Source: Eublepharis macularius (lineage: Eukaryota > Chordata > Lepidosauria > Squamata > Eublepharidae). Taken from it: a stretch of DNA of 64,000 bases. Positions 1 to 11,580 of the stretch are shown here, in pieces. The notes beneath the pieces are model-generated. The model saw only the letters and a program-made list of their open reading frames with translations, was not told the origin of the DNA and searched no databases. Within the stretch, counting starts at the first letter, position 1; every line of letters begins with the position of its first letter. Both the position numbers and the translations under genes were made by a program. The stretch is from the NCBI RefSeq assembly GCF_028583425.1, contig NC_072807.1, positions 30,261,001 through 30,325,000 of the forward strand, written 5' to 3'.

Positions 1-970
1 GTTTACCTCTTGTCTCCTCTTGTCCGTTCTTTTCCTTTCCAGAGTGTATAAAGCCCTCTGATCAGGAACGGTGTTAATTCAGAGCCTAATGAACACCTGA
101 TAAGAGTAAAATAAAATAGATGTAGTCCCTTCCTATTAAGAAGGTAATCCCATCGAAAACCCAATCGTATGCAGCGTGCTTAAATTTGCAGAAGTCACAG
201 TGGGTTTAAATTCTGCATACAATCGGGCTGTAAAGATTTGTGCACAGGAATGTATCTTTATTTGGTTTAGAACAAAAATTTGTTTTTTTAAAAAAAAATA
301 GCATACTGTATATATCTCAAGAGAATATATTCATTACATATATTCTGCTTTCAACCTAATCAAAAAGTGGATTCTAGTACATACAAATTTATGCTACAGA
401 ACATTTTCTGTAACTTCCAGTAATTATGCAAAAATAACATCACTCTATATCCAAGCATAATTTATCTGGCCCTCATACAAGCCTGACAGTTCCCCAAACA
501 CCTGGTAAAGACATGCAGAAGGTTGCAAATATAGGGCGGAGGGGGAGAGGAGAGAATGACTAAGAGAGGTCCGGAAGACAAATATTCCAAAAATATTGTA
601 TTTTCAAGATCCAATTAAAAGAGACCACTCCCGACTGCTGATGAACTGGCAAAATAGGGCACATAAACCTATAAAGAGAAACAATTACTTTCTGAAGTGA
701 AACCACTCCCAGACCACATTGAGCCCAAATTTATAGTTTAAAATCTGCATACGAATTCCAACTCTGCAGCTTCTCACAGGAGCTTCTCTTCAAAAACTGC
801 TGTGCTAAAGGTCTGGCAGTCTTCAAATCTATTACTGAATATTCAAAGAGATTTCAAATCCTCTCCCACTGCTTTCTGTTCCTTTTATTAATGTCTGACC
901 TGTATCCATTGCTTCTCTTACAATGGGGCCAGCTTGGGCCAACATAAATCGCAGAGGAGCACTTCTAGGA
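1..970. other. No recognised feature
   Basis: AT-rich, non-coding-looking sequence. I found no gene, tRNA or repeat family that I know. The upstream neighbour of PKM in other vertebrates would be PARP6, but I cannot recognise any of its exons here. Confidence 0.5.
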
Positions 971-1186
971 GAGGGGCCCTGGCTCATTGGCAGAGTGTCT
1001 GCTTAGCGTATAGAAGGTCCCACATTCAATCCCTAGCATCTCTAGTTTAAAAGGATGTGACAGTGGGTGATGGGAAAGACTTCTGCCTGAGACCCTGTTG
1101 AGCTGCTGCCAGTCAGAGTAGACCATATGGATCTTGATGAACCAGTGGCCTGAGTTCAGTATATGGCAGCTTCATGTGTTCATGTG
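971..1186 (+). repeat. tRNA-derived SINE, family F
   Basis: The tRNA-like head has an A-box-like ggctcattggcagagtg and a degenerate B box (cattcaatccc near 1024). It is followed by the family body (gatgggaaagacttctgcct, agaccctgttgagctgctgcc) and the tail ggcagcttcatgtgttcatg. The same body recurs at 7247, 14164, 20076 (minus), 32902 and 35500. Confidence 0.85.
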
Positions 1187-1302
1187 ATAGCATGCATCTT
1201 GTGCAAAAAGATGCACAGGTGAATACACCCTTGAGGATCCGGGTGATATTGTTGAACCTTGCAATAGGCTCAAGTAGAGGCAGAGAAAGGAACTGGCCTT
1301 GG

Positions 1303-1680
1303 CACACGTTCGTCAAGTGTGGGGAGATGCAATGTTAGCCAGGAAGTATAGTTTAAAAAGACAGAGCCAGCGGAGATCGTTCTTCAGAGGGTTTGTCAAT
1401 TTCCTCTTTGCCTTCTCAAAGACTCTGTCAATCTCACCTCTCCAGTCTAAAATTGTGTGGGGTCGCAACCAGAGGGCAGCAAGGAATGGAAATGGGCTGG
1501 AGCTGCCTTCCAGAGCCAGGCTTGAACCTGGAGAGGTTATAATGGGCTGAAGTTTCCCTTCTGACATTTCACAGCCCCTTCACACAGCTCCAGTATTTAC
1601 AAAGCCTTTGCCCTTCCACCGTCTTTTAAAAATACCCTTCCCAACTAACACTGCATCTCCCAACACATGTTCTTCCCATG
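1303..1680. repeat. Fold-back element, family K, degraded and interrupted
   Basis: The left arm (about 1308-1455: ggggagatgcaatgttagcc, agtttaaaaagacagagcc, agagggtttgtcaatttcc) is inverted relative to the right arm (about 1612-1675: gtcttttaaaaatacccttc, ccaactaacactgcatctcc). The arms match the better-preserved K element at 25592-25896. About 150 bp of unrelated sequence lies between them, and the termini are lost. Confidence 0.65.
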
Positions 1681-2610
1681 TCAGATGACTCCTCGTAATC
1701 TTGTCATTCTGTATCTTAATTTCCCCAGGTGAATGTATATGGTCATTTTAGGAATATTTGGTTTAAATCTGCAAATGCTTGCTCCTGTCCAAAGAGGGCC
1801 AGCTCAGCCAACCAGGATATAGCTCTACTGGTAGCGCATCTGTGGAATATTTTTGCATAGGACTCCACATCCATGCCGCCTTATGTAGGAATTGTAGAAA
1901 TTTGCCGCCTTATGTAGAAATTGGTCTATGATTTGCAAAGCCACATTTCTGTGTACAGAAGCACCTACAGTGGGCTCTACAGAGCCACAGTTGGGATTGA
2001 ACTGGGATTTGTTGACTTGAACTGGGATTTGCTAAAGCTCAGCAATTCTCACTCTGGCAACTTCCCTTCCAAGTTTGCCATCTGGAGAGACCAGACAAAA
2101 AGTACCGCCACTTTCCTTAGGACCTTCAGGCTAGTTTCCTGTTATTAATTCTGTTTTCTTCCTGAACTTGTGCCCTGGGCTTCCAGGATGGCTCTGTTTG
2201 GGCACTTTTGTACAAGTCTAGGTGAGACCGAGCATCTTCCTTCATCTCCTTCCCAACAAATTAAGCTCCTGCTTACAGGAACAGGATCCAAAACACCCCG
2301 AGCAGAAAGAAAATAGCTGCTAGCGCTGCTCCACACACCCTTGCAGAGAGGCTTGTTTCCACAGCAGTTCTTGCACTCCTGCTTGTGCAAGAGGTTACAT
2401 AATCTCAAGCCGGTTTGGAAAGCTGCTTCCCTCAAGGTTTCCACGAGCATCAGGTGCTCACATTGGCTATTACCGGTTGCTGCAGGTTACGAAAAACCCT
2501 CTAAGAGAGGCCATTTCTGCCTTGTCATACTTCTATGGCTGACGAGCAACATCCTGTTCCCTTATTTCAAGGTATTGTCCTTCAGCCTCCTGGATCTGCA
2601 GCCTTGGCTT
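1681..2610. other. No recognised gene; short local duplication
   Basis: A segment around 1873-1923 repeats 'gccgccttatgtag(g)aaatt' twice. Otherwise I see nothing. The 101- and 152-codon frames here have no recognisable protein features. Confidence 0.4.
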
Positions 2611-2614
2611 GTTT

Positions 2615-2725
2615 ATTACATTTTACCCTTCCCTTCATTTAAGGAGGTAAGAGTGTCAGACACAGCTCTCCCCTTCTCCACCATATCTTCACAACAACCC
2701 TGCGAGACAGGCGAGGTGGAATGGT
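2615..2725 (-). repeat. tRNA-SINE/MIR-like fragment (family E), degraded
   Basis: The segment near 2690-2716 (cacaacaaccctgcgagacagg) is the minus-strand form of the 'cctcacagggttgttgtgag' core seen in the better family E copies. Flanks are degraded. Confidence 0.5.
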
Positions 2726-3033
2726 ACCATTCCCAACCAGGGCACGGGTACTTACGTTTTGGGCCAATTCTTAAAGTATTGGCTCTCCCAAGATGCTGAC
2801 GCTTCTGGTTTAACCAGAAGTGATGTGAGTGTACACACAAGGCCATTTGCCCAGGCTGCCTGACCATGGTGGGCAATCTCAGTCTCTGGGAGGCCTGCCT
2901 CCTCCCCATGATCATAAGTGAGTGGTGGGCAGGGAGGCAAATCGCTGACAGTTTTTTCTCCAGTGGTGGGCACCTGACAAGTTATTTATTATTTTTGATT
3001 TTTTCCCCCACCCTCCCTGCACAGGCAGGCTCA

Positions 3034-3110
3034 GGGGAACTGATCTCTGTAGTCTGGAAATTATTTGTAATTCTTGGAGAGCTCCATCTGGAGGTTGGCA
3101 ACCCTACCCA
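3034..3110 (+). repeat. Family A element, 3' fragment
   Basis: Only the right third is present: gggaactgatctctgtagtc through to ggaggttggcaaccct, which is the right inverted terminus of family A. Confidence 0.8.
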
Positions 3111-3211
3111 GGCTTAGTTCAATACTCTAATCACTACACCATACTGACTTTTACCAACAATGCCTTAGTTCTGTGTCAAAACTTGTGTCAGAAGTGGGAT
3201 TTGCCTGGTCT

Positions 3212-3412
3212 AGGGCTACTAACCCCAGCTTGAGAAATTCCTGGCGATTTGGAGGCGGAGTCTAGGGAGGGTGGAGTTTGGAGAAGGGAGGGAGCTCAGC
3301 AGAGAAGTGATCCCATAGAGTCCACCCTCTGAAGGTGCCATTTTCTCTGTAGTGTGGAGATCAGTTGTAATTCTAGGAGAACTCCAGGTCCCACATACGA
3401 GATGGCAGCCCT
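3212..3412 (+). repeat. Family A inverted-repeat element, full length but degraded
   Basis: The left end is agggctactaacc and the right end ggcagccct, both diverged from the family termini agggttgcca / tggcaaccct. The interior has the diagnostic tccaccctctgaaggtgcca and agatcagttgtaattctagg. Flanks share cctggt, a remnant target duplication. Confidence 0.8.
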
Positions 3413-3750
3413 AGTCCTGGTGGGGCAAGTGGCAGCTCCAGTGTGGCCATTTCAACAAAAGGGGGAAAGCATAAAACTCCTCTCCACCCACACCACTCTC
3501 CTGAACTTAACTGGGCACCCCACATAGCTGCTGTTTAGAAAGGGAATAAAAATACAGTTTGAGAGCTTTGATCACAGAACAACTAACATGGACCATTGTA
3601 TCCAAGAGCAGAAGAGAGAAGTGATGTGGCTGTACGTGAAGCACGGGCATAGGGGTAGGGGGAAAGAGGATTTCTTTCTGCAGATCTGATGATGGATAGC
3701 AGATTTGCCTTGTTGGAATACCTCTTTGCCAAGGGCCCTCATATCAAACT

Positions 3751-3977
3751 AGGGTTGCCAGCTCCAGGTTGGGAAATTCCTGGAGATCTGAGGGGTGAAA
3801 CCTGGAGAAACCTGGAGAAACTGGGGTTTGGGGAGGGAAAGGACCTTAGCATGCCATAATTCCATAGAGTCCACCCCCCAAAGTAGCCATTTTCTGCAGG
3901 TGAACTAATCTCTGTGGCCTGGAGACCAGTTGTAATTCCGGGAGATTTCCAGCCACTACCTGGAGGCTGGCAACCCT
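3751..3977 (+). repeat. Family A inverted-repeat element, full length
   Basis: It begins agggttgccagctccaggtt and ends acctggaggctggcaaccct, so the ends are inverted repeats of about 17-20 bp. The interior has ttcctggagatctgagg, a doubled gaaacctgga, and tagagtccacc. Flanks atatcaaact and gtctcaaaca share 7 of 10 positions. There is no coding capacity, so this is a non-autonomous DNA transposon of MITE type. Confidence 0.85.
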
Positions 3978-4288
3978 GTCTCAAACAAGCAAGCAAACTG
4001 GCACACAGGAATAAACAGGTGTGTTAATTGAAATGATGCCACAGAAGAGGAATGAGTGGGGAGTGTGAGGGCTGCCACTATTGAAGATTAATTTAGAATT
4101 GCAAACGGTCTTGAGAGCCACAAAGGAAAGGCGGGGTAAATATTTCAATAACCACTAAATAATGGACTTGTAGCTGAAGAGCAAACTAAAAATAGACTGG
4201 TAGGGCCACAGAATGGATAAGAGAGTAAAGCTTGAGAAGGTGTACCTTTCCACAGGAAGCACAAAAGAGATAGGCCCGGAATCAGGCT

Positions 4289-4841
4289 AGGGGGTGCCAA
4301 TTCTGGGTTGGGAAATTCCTGGAGATTTGGGGGTGGAGTCTTGCTAAGGCAGGGTTTGTGGAAGGAAGGGACCTCAGAGGGGTATAATGCCAGACAGTCC
4401 ACCCTCCGAAGCAGGCATTTCCTCCTCTGTTGCCTGGAATTCATCAGAGCCAAGCTACAAGTGATGCCTGACACAGGTTGGACACTTCTCAGCTTCCCTC
4501 AAGTTTTGATGGGAAATGTTGGCATTCTGGTCTTGTAGCTTGGCTCTCCATTTAATTGAAGTTTACAGAGCAGCAGTCTATGGGAGGGAGAACATGCGAT
4601 CGGGAGGGGATTGCAGGCACCGGGGGCCCCCCTTCCCCTCCACTGAGTGTGTGTGTGTGGGGGGGGGGGTTCTGTAAACTTCAATGAAATGGAGAGCCAA
4701 GCTGTAAGACCAGGAGACCTACATTTCCCATCAAAACTTGAGGTAAGCTGACAAGTGTCCAACCTGTGTCAGGCATCACTTGTAGCTTGGCTCTCAGTGG
4801 TAATTCCAGAAGATCCCATTTGGAGATTGGCAGCTATACCC
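4289..4841 (+). repeat. Family A element interrupted by family B element
   Basis: The left part is 4289-4447 (gttgggaaattcctggagat onward) and the right part 4793-4841 (gtggtaattccagaagatcc onward). The break falls in the family motif 'gagatcagttgtaattcc', exactly where element B sits. Confidence 0.85.
4448..4792. mobile_element. Family B palindromic element inserted in family A
   Basis: The termini are long inverted repeats. The left is agccaagctacaagtgatgc followed by tgacacaggttggacacttc and caagttttgatgggaaatgt; the right is the reverse complement, ending catcacttgtagcttggct. A second internal inverted pair (gaagtttacagagc / ctgtaaacttcaatg) flanks a GC-rich and (GT)n loop. The flanking 5-mers are atcag (4443-4447) and ctcag (4793-4797), a near-perfect 5-bp TSD. 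There is no coding sequence. Confidence 0.85.
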
Positions 4842-5854
4842 CTGCGGAGCTGCTATTTAGAAAGAAAAGGTGTTTGGGAACTCCCCTAGTTTGGCCTCCC
4901 CTCTGCTCTTTCATACACACATTCCTGCTCTCTCCCTCCAAGCTGCACTCATTCAAAAAACCAAAAACACAGAGGAATTCTCAAGTATCAAGAGGCTTCC
5001 TCCAATCCATTAACTCCTATTGATGAAATGCCAGCAGACCATTCTGGACTATTCATTAGCAATCAGCCTAACAAAACAATGGTTGGGGCCATCTGCTCTA
5101 AAAATATATTCTATTTCCATTTAGACTAATTGTTCTCTCCCCCATCCTTTGCCTCCTTAGCTGCCCAAACTGTGTCTCCCTACTATTAGAGTCCTCTAAA
5201 TGAATAATCCTTCAGCAACCAAGTGCAATGCTCAACAAACAAATGCCATGTTTATCCAGCCAGTCATATAAAGGTGAGTAATAATAATCAAGAGAGAGAG
5301 AGAGACAAGCAGAGCTTTGATATTTAAATTCCCCAATAATTTGAGATGTGTGTGTCCCGTTGTGCAATTGGGTTCCACTCACTGCATAATTACAGATTGT
5401 AAAGCTTTGGACTGGATGTAGCAGAATGCAAAAACATCGTTCTCAAAATACAGAAGGAAGAAACTCAAAAAGCAACAAAGATTTACAGAGGTATGAATAT
5501 GGGTGATGGTACTCCAGGATGACTCAGCCACACAATTCTCACCCTTTGAGGGTGGCATTCACATAAAGGCGGGGTGGGGGGTAGGGGTGGCATCCTTTAG
5601 GAATAACACTTGGGAATCAATGCAAGATCTTTTTTTTTCTAGCCATTTTTAACATATTGGCATTGTAACCAGAACAATAACTTTATTGCCTCTCAGTAAG
5701 TCAATGGTACGGGTGGAGGGGCACTGGATTGTTAACTCCACTGACACCACTTTGGAACTAATATCACCAGAAGCTTGTTAGGATGTATCTGTGGTCAGAG
5801 ATTCTTTCTGTGTTCTGTTGCAAAACTAAATACACAACAAAACAGTAACTCAAG
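4842..5854. other. No recognised gene
   Basis: Mostly unique-looking AT-rich sequence, with a short (AG)n run near 5291-5305 and polypurine or polypyrimidine patches. Confidence 0.4.
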
Positions 5855-5859
5855 CAAAG

Positions 5860-6091
5860 GGCCAAACTACAAGTGACGAATGACACAGGTTGGACACTTG
5901 TCAGTTTCCCTCAAGTTTTGATGGGAAATGTAGGCAGCTTGGCGGAATGTTGGACAAGTGACAGTTGAAAAGTCCATTGGACAGCAGTCGGAGAGCCAAG
6001 CTACAAGACCAGGATGGCTACATTTCCCATCAAAACTTGAGGGAATCTGACAAGTGTCCAACCTGTGTCAGGCATCACTTGTAGCTTGGCC
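5860..6091. mobile_element. Family B palindromic element, second copy
   Basis: The termini are ggccaaactacaagtgacg and catcacttgtagcttggcc. The subterminal gacacaggttggacacttgt and caagttttgatgggaaatgt are mirrored on the right. The 5-bp TSD caaag is perfect (5855-5859 and 6092-6096). An internal partial repeat of the terminus (gagccaagctacaag, about 5992) suggests internal rearrangement. Confidence 0.9.
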
Positions 6092-6096
6092 CAAAG

Positions 6097-6537
6097 AAGA
6101 GCAAGATTTAAGCTCGGTACTACCTTAGACCAACAGGATTTTCCTGGGTATAAGCTTTCTAGAGTCAAGCTCAAACTCCCTTCATCAGATACAAGTAGGA
6201 ATGGAGATCCCTGAGCTCTTATATCTCAGTCTGAAGGTGAGAGGGATGTTGCAAAGCAGAGAGTCAGATGCAAAGGTACAATACAAAAAGTAATCAGCTT
6301 GATTAGAACAGGGAAAGAAATGCAGAAAATCAGCATCTGCAATGAGATAAGCACAGAAGTTAATAAGTGGTATACTTCTGGGTTGTTCAAACACTGTCGT
6401 GGTCCTAAAAATCCTGAGAGCACCAGGGCTGATTATATGATCCACAGTTATCTTCCATTACAAATATTCTTGCCCTGATCCTCCGTACAGTTTATCCACA
6501 AAGAAAGGGTCTGCATTTGTGTTTCAGGAGCTTCATA
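6097..6537. other. No recognised feature
   Basis: Non-coding-looking sequence. The 86-codon minus-strand frame has no recognisable features. Confidence 0.4.
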
Positions 6538-6776
6538 TGTTTATTTTATCTGCTTCATTTATACCCTGTTTTCTCCCCAATGGGGACTCAAAGCAGTTTA
6601 CAACATTATTCCCTCTTCTATTTTATCCTCACAACAACCCTCTAAGGTAGGTTAGGCCGAGTGTGGAGTGTGCAACTGGCCCAAAGTCACCCAGCAAATT
6701 TCCATGGGAATATGGGGATTTGAACCTGTGTCTGTCAGCTCCTAGTCCAACACTTTAACTACAACCACACTGGGTC
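6538..6776 (-). repeat. tRNA-derived SINE, family E
   Basis: On the minus strand the copy reads from a tRNA-like head (accacactgggtctg on +, near 6763) through a B-box-like segment (ggggatttgaacctgtgtct, 6714) and the core cacaacaaccctctaaggtag, to a tail ending in ccccaatggggactcaaagc and ttattttatctgcttcattt. Confidence 0.85.
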
Positions 6777-7246
6777 TGTCTGTGCAAACCTGCACTGGAT
6801 ACTGCTACGAACAGCTCCCCCCCCCAAAAAGAAAGGTGCGAGGATCCTCCTTTTGCATGCTTAGATTAGCACTGGATGCTGCTCCACAAAGCCAATGGAC
6901 ACATAGGTTTGCGGACACAGAACCAAGATGACAACATAATCAGATAATGATGCACACTGATGCAACAGGAGTTGCACTTCATGCTATACAGTCAGGCACA
7001 GGTGTGGTCACATGGCATCATGCATGACTGTTTCGGGAGGAAGGCCACCATCTCTGCCAGAAAAAACACCTCACCTAATAGGCAACAATTCTGGATGCTC
7101 TTGCATGAATACTAGTGAGTGACTAAAAGTCCCCAGGGGAAAATGCAGATTTAGAAAGATTAAGAATTATCATCAAGATCTCATGTATGAAACAAAACAG
7201 CATGTCGGACTCCTCTTCACGTTCACGGTGATGTATTTAGAAGCAT

Positions 7247-7856
7247 GGGAGGGGCCATGGCTCAGTAGTATAGCAGCTGCTTGGCATGCAGAAGGTCTCA
7301 GGTTCAATCCTGGGCATCTCCCCTTAAGAATCACATAGCAGGTTTTGGGAAATTCTTTGACCTGAGGCTCTGGAGAGTGGCTGTCTGTCAGATACATAAT
7401 AGTGACCTTGATGGACCAATGGTCTGATACAGTATAAGCAGGGTTTTTTTTCAGCTCGAACATGGTGGGACGGAGTTCCGGCAGCTCTTGAAAATGGTCA
7501 CATGACTGGTGGCCCCGCCCCCTGATCTCTAGACAGAGGGGAGTTTAGATTGCCCTCCACATGGAGGGCGATCTAAACTCCCCTCTGTCTGGACATCAGG
7601 GGGCAGGGCCACTGGCCATGTGACCATTTTCACTGACGGTGATTTAAAACTTTAAAAACTCCCCCCCTTGTTCCAGCTGACCCAAAGTGACATCATTGCA
7701 CGGTCTGGGAAGCATGTGCGCACTTTGCGCGTGCACATGTGGTACCAGGGGCACCACTTCCTGCCAGGAGTTGCCCCCTGTGCTGGCAACCCACTGAGTT
7801 CCACCACCTCTTTTCCCAGAAAAAAAGCCCTAAGGCAGTTTCATGTGAATTCATGT
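7247..7856 (+). repeat. tRNA-derived SINE (family F) split by a hAT-like element
   Basis: The left part, 7247-7438, has a good tRNA head (ccatggctcagtagtatagc), a B box (aggttcaatcctgg) and the body up to gatacagtataag. The tail continues at 7833 (aggcagtttcatgtgaattc). The missing middle of the tail is where the family C element sits, so the SINE is older. Confidence 0.88.
7439..7832 (+). mobile_element. hAT-like non-autonomous element, family C, inserted in a SINE
   Basis: The left end is cagggttttttttcagctcg and the right end cccagaaaaaaagccct. The interior has long inverted arms (gacagaggggagtttagatt / aatctaaactcccctctgtc form, about 7523-7590). An extra 150-bp block (about 7630-7780) is absent from the other C copies. 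The right target duplication is degraded. Confidence 0.85.
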
Positions 7857-8605
7857 GAAGTTGCTAATCTAATAAGATCTTCCAGAGTCTGGACTTTGTG
7901 AGTTCTTAATGCACAATCTAAACTCTAGAGAAAGCAACAGAATTTAGTGTGAGGCATCTATAAACCTCTCCAGATTGTGCCCTGGAAGCAGAAGGCACTC
8001 TGTATAGGCAGCCAAAAACAAGGATGTGGAGATCCATCTTGATGTACTGATTTCTTGCTTTAAAGTTAAGTATACAAGGAAGTCATCATCCTTGGAAATT
8101 ACTCCTGATTCTTTGCTTTTCCAGAACTATTTTTCTTCTGCTTTCTCAAAAGCCGTTCTATTTACTTAGGAATTACTCACCACGGTTATTAGTCAGTATT
8201 CAACCCGGCACGTTCAAGGAAATGAGGGAGGATGTCGTATGTTTAGATTCCTGTGATTCCTAAAGATCATTATTGTCACTTAAGTGACGTGGCCTCTGGT
8301 GTAGCTCCTGGTATAAAGCTCCGGACAGCAGGTAAAAATGCAGGTGGATTTTCAAAAGACCGAGGTGACAGATGGATGAGGTCCTACCTCTACCTTTCGA
8401 TAGTAACACACAGTTTATTCTCAATAAAATAGTTCTTAAATAACAAAGGCTGGCTTAGAATTTCTTGACCTATTAATCCAATACAAGGGTTGAATGAACT
8501 ACAACACACATGCAAACACAACTGAAAGAACCCAAAAGGTTCGCACAATAACAGGTTAACACATTTCAATTTTAAAATAAACAATAGCTGGCCAGCAAGA
8601 CTTCT

Positions 8606-9010
8606 ATTTAGCTTATTTAGAAATTTATACCACACTTTCTCCCCCTGTGGGAACCCATAGCTGCTTTCAACATTGCTCTCTTTTCCTCCACTTTACTCTC
8701 ATAACAGCCCTGTGAGGTAGGTTAAGACGAGACTGTCCTGATCCCGCATATGATTTGTCAACCAACTAAGGGTCTGCACATTCATAACAGGTTTTTCATA
8801 TGTTTGTTTTACTTCATTTATACCCCAAAGTGGCTTACAACACTCTTCTCCTCTCTCTTCCATTTTCTCCTCACAACAACCCTGTGAGGTAGGCTAGGCT
8901 GAGAGTGTCTGACTGGCCCAAAGTCTTCCAGCGAGCTTCTATGGGCCGAGAGGGAATTCCAACCTGGGTTTCCCAGATCCTAGTCCAACATTCTAAGCAT
9001 CATTCTAAGC
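8606..9010 (-). repeat. Two adjacent family E SINE copies
   Basis: Copy one (about 8606-8760) is truncated: tataccacactttctccccc then ccctgtgaggtaggttaag. Copy two (about 8806-9010) is longer: cacaacaaccctgtgaggta, gactggcccaaagtcttcca and cctgggtttcccagatccta. Both are in minus orientation. Confidence 0.8.
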
Positions 9011-9216
9011 ATTCTATGCAGGTCAGGTAGCACCGCTGCAGCTACTTCCTCCCTCTCTATCCTGCTCTATCGGTGTATTTTATTCTTTCCCTTTCCTCCT
9101 GGCTACTTAACTTGAATTTCCTTAGCTATACAAAAAGAAGATGGAGGAATGTGGAATGGCAAGTAGCAATTGGAGGCCTCAAGGGGCCAGAATTGTTAGG
9201 TCCAGCCACTACCAAA

Positions 9217-9476
9217 CAGGGCTTTTTTTCAGCTGGAACACCGTGGAATGGCGTTCCGGAACCTCTTGAAAATGGTCACATGGCTGGTGGCCCCGCCCCT
9301 GATCTCTGGACAGAGGGGAGTTTAGATTGCCCTCCGTGCCGCTGGAGCGGCACGGAGGGCAATCTCAACTCCCCTCTGTCCGGAGATCAGGGGGCGGGGC
9401 CACTAGCCATGTGACCATTTTCTCCTCGGGCAACCCACTGAGTTCCACCACCTCTTTTCCCAGAAAAAAAGCTTTG
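9217..9476 (+). mobile_element. hAT-like non-autonomous element, family C, intact
   Basis: The left terminus is cagggctttttttcagctgg and the right ends ttttcccagaaaaaaagctttg. A perfect 8-bp TSD, ctaccaaa, flanks it at 9209-9216 and 9477-9484. The central part folds back (gttccgg..., ggtggccccgcccctgatct against agatcagggggcggggccac, with a loop near 9336-9352). An 8-bp TSD and CAGGG-type ends are typical of hAT transposons. There is no transposase, so it must have been mobilised in trans. Confidence 0.92.
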
Positions 9477-9698
9477 CTACCAAACATTCTTAGTATTCGG
9501 TAACACCGCTGCCATGTGACTCAACCTCAAGTTGTATTTTTTAAAAAGCTAAATTGCTCCTTAAACCATCTACACTGGGATTATTATTCAAGTTCAGACA
9601 TACCTGGTACTGCCAGGGAACAAGGAAATGCATGACCCAATCACGTTTGTTTTTGATCAAGTACTCACCCATTGCACTCCTAAACAGAGGTCTGCCCT

Positions 9699-9936
9699 TA
9701 TTTATTTGCTTACTTAATTTATGCCCCGACTTTCTCCCCAGTGGGGACTCAAGGTGGCTTACATCATTCTTCTCTCATCCATTTTATCCCCACAACAACC
9801 CCGTGAGGTAGGATAGGCTGAGAGTTTTTTGTGACTGGCCCAAGGTTACCCAGGAAGCTTCCATGGCAGAGCATGGATTCAAACCTGGGTCTCCCAGATC
9901 CTAACCTGACACTCTAACCACTATACACACTGGCTT
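9699..9936 (-). repeat. tRNA-derived SINE, family E, near full length
   Basis: In minus orientation: tail ttatttatttgcttacttaat, conserved tttctccccagtggggactc, core cacaacaaccccgtgaggta, B-box region attcaaacctgggtctccca, and tRNA head actctaaccactatacacac. Confidence 0.88.
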
Positions 9937-9969
9937 TCCCTTTTAAGCTCATTGAAGTCAATGAACTTA

Positions 9970-10113
9970 GTCTCTCTACACAAGACATCTTACACGTGGA
10001 CGCTCAAGTGACTTTCTGTGTGGCCTTATATTCAAGTGTACTCTGTCTCCGTAGCAGTGCATGTGTATCCACAATGGGAGAACAAGTGGAAGATGTCTTG
10101 TGTAGAAAGACTC
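9970..10113. mobile_element. Short palindromic element, family K (Harbinger-like candidate)
   Basis: The ends gtctctctacacaagacatc and gatgtcttgtgtagaaagac are inverted repeats and match the ends of the 25592-25896 element. A 3-bp TTA flanks it (9967-9969 and 10114-10116), consistent with the TWA target of PIF/Harbinger elements. Confidence 0.7.
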
Positions 10114-10116
10114 TTA

Positions 10117-11165
10117 GAAGGGTGTAACTCTGTTAAAGGTTGTGCTGGTTAGACTATAAATAGGCATGGCTTATGATGTCGATTGCAAGTGGGACAAAAT
10201 AACTTTGCAGAGCAGAAACAAAGTACACGGCAAAGTACATTGCACGTGTCAGGTCACAGGTGCACAACTGAACTTGCAGTCAGATGTATATGGGAGGCTT
10301 GCCTTAAAAAGAGCTCATTTGCTCGGTGCTGCAAGGAGGGGAACTTCTCATTGCCCTCCCACCTTGCTATCGCCAGAAAAAAAGGCAATAGGGGGAGTTT
10401 CACCCCTTTTCTCTGATGCTTTAGGAAGGACAGACAGAGCCAGTGAAAAGGGGCAAAAAGTTCCCTCCCACACACAATGTCCTTTCCGCTGGCAAACGCT
10501 TATTCCCCAGTTCCATTTCTGCCGGGCACAAGCTGTCAAACTACGAAAGCCCCAGTGCAGGCAAGGGAAAGGAGAGGCAGCACATTTTGACAGCTAGCCT
10601 CGTAATCAAAGTCAACAGTGACTTTCTTAGCAGTGCAAAATCTGCTGTGGTTTCTGGCCAGTGGGCAAACATTACACAAGCCTGACATTTCCACAACCTT
10701 ATCCTAAGAGAAATAAATGGCGATCATCTCTCTTCCCTCTCCTTATGCTCATGGATTTGTGGCAAGTGCCCAGTCTGGGTTAATGCTAACTGGGAACTCC
10801 TGTTGAGAGCTTTCAGTCCATTAAGGCCTCTAAGGAATCCTTTACTCCATTTTACAAAGGATAGTTCTAGGGTAGAAAAAAGAGAAATAAGAGCTTACCA
10901 GTGTGAATCTTCATAGCAGATGAGATTATAAGAATTGCTTTGCCGGATTAGATCAAGATTTATGCCATCTAGCTACTCTGTTTCTGGCAATTGCTCTTCA
11001 GTGATACACCATCACTGGTCCATGAAAGGTTTATTTAGTTTTCCGCTGGGTTATTTGCCATACATTTGCATAAAATTCACAGTAGGGCATTCAGAAATAG
11101 GGAGGAAAAACTGTTCAGGCTATAGAGGCTTTACATATGGCTACATGGCACAGACAATCAAAATG
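10117..11165. other. No recognised gene
   Basis: Mixed sequence with several 60-140 codon chance frames on both strands, none with a recognisable domain. Confidence 0.4.
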
Positions 11166-11166
11166 C

Positions 11167-11313
<147 letters not shown>

Positions 11314-11344
11314 GTGAGACAGCAATCATTTCTCTAAAATAAAC

Positions 11345-11580
11345 ATAACTACCACCCAGGTGCCTTGACCTGGATAGCCCAGGTGAGCCTGCTCTTGTCA
11401 GATCTCAGAAGCTAAGCTGGGCCGGCCTTGGTTAGTAATTGGATGAGAGGCCTCCGGTGAAGACCAGGGTTGCAGAGGCAGGCAATGGTAAACCACCTCT
11501 GTTAATCTCTTTCCAGGAAAATCACACCAGGGGTTGCCATAAGTCAGCTATGACTTCAGGGCACTCTCCACCACATCACA
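11345..11580 (+). repeat. 5S rRNA-derived SINE
   Basis: The head resembles 5S rRNA, including its internal promoter region: cagatctcagaagctaagct followed by ttggttagtaattggatgag, close to vertebrate 5S (gatctcggaagctaagcagg / ctggttagtacttggatggg). The body is ggcaggcaatggtaaaccac and the tail gttgccataagtcagctatg. It is a retroposon rather than a functional 5S gene because the head is diverged and fused to the SINE body. Confidence 0.9.

Noticed and set aside
11395..11460. 5S rRNA gene
   Set aside because: Only part of 5S is present, it is diverged, and it is fused to a SINE body and tail. Two other copies have the same fusion.
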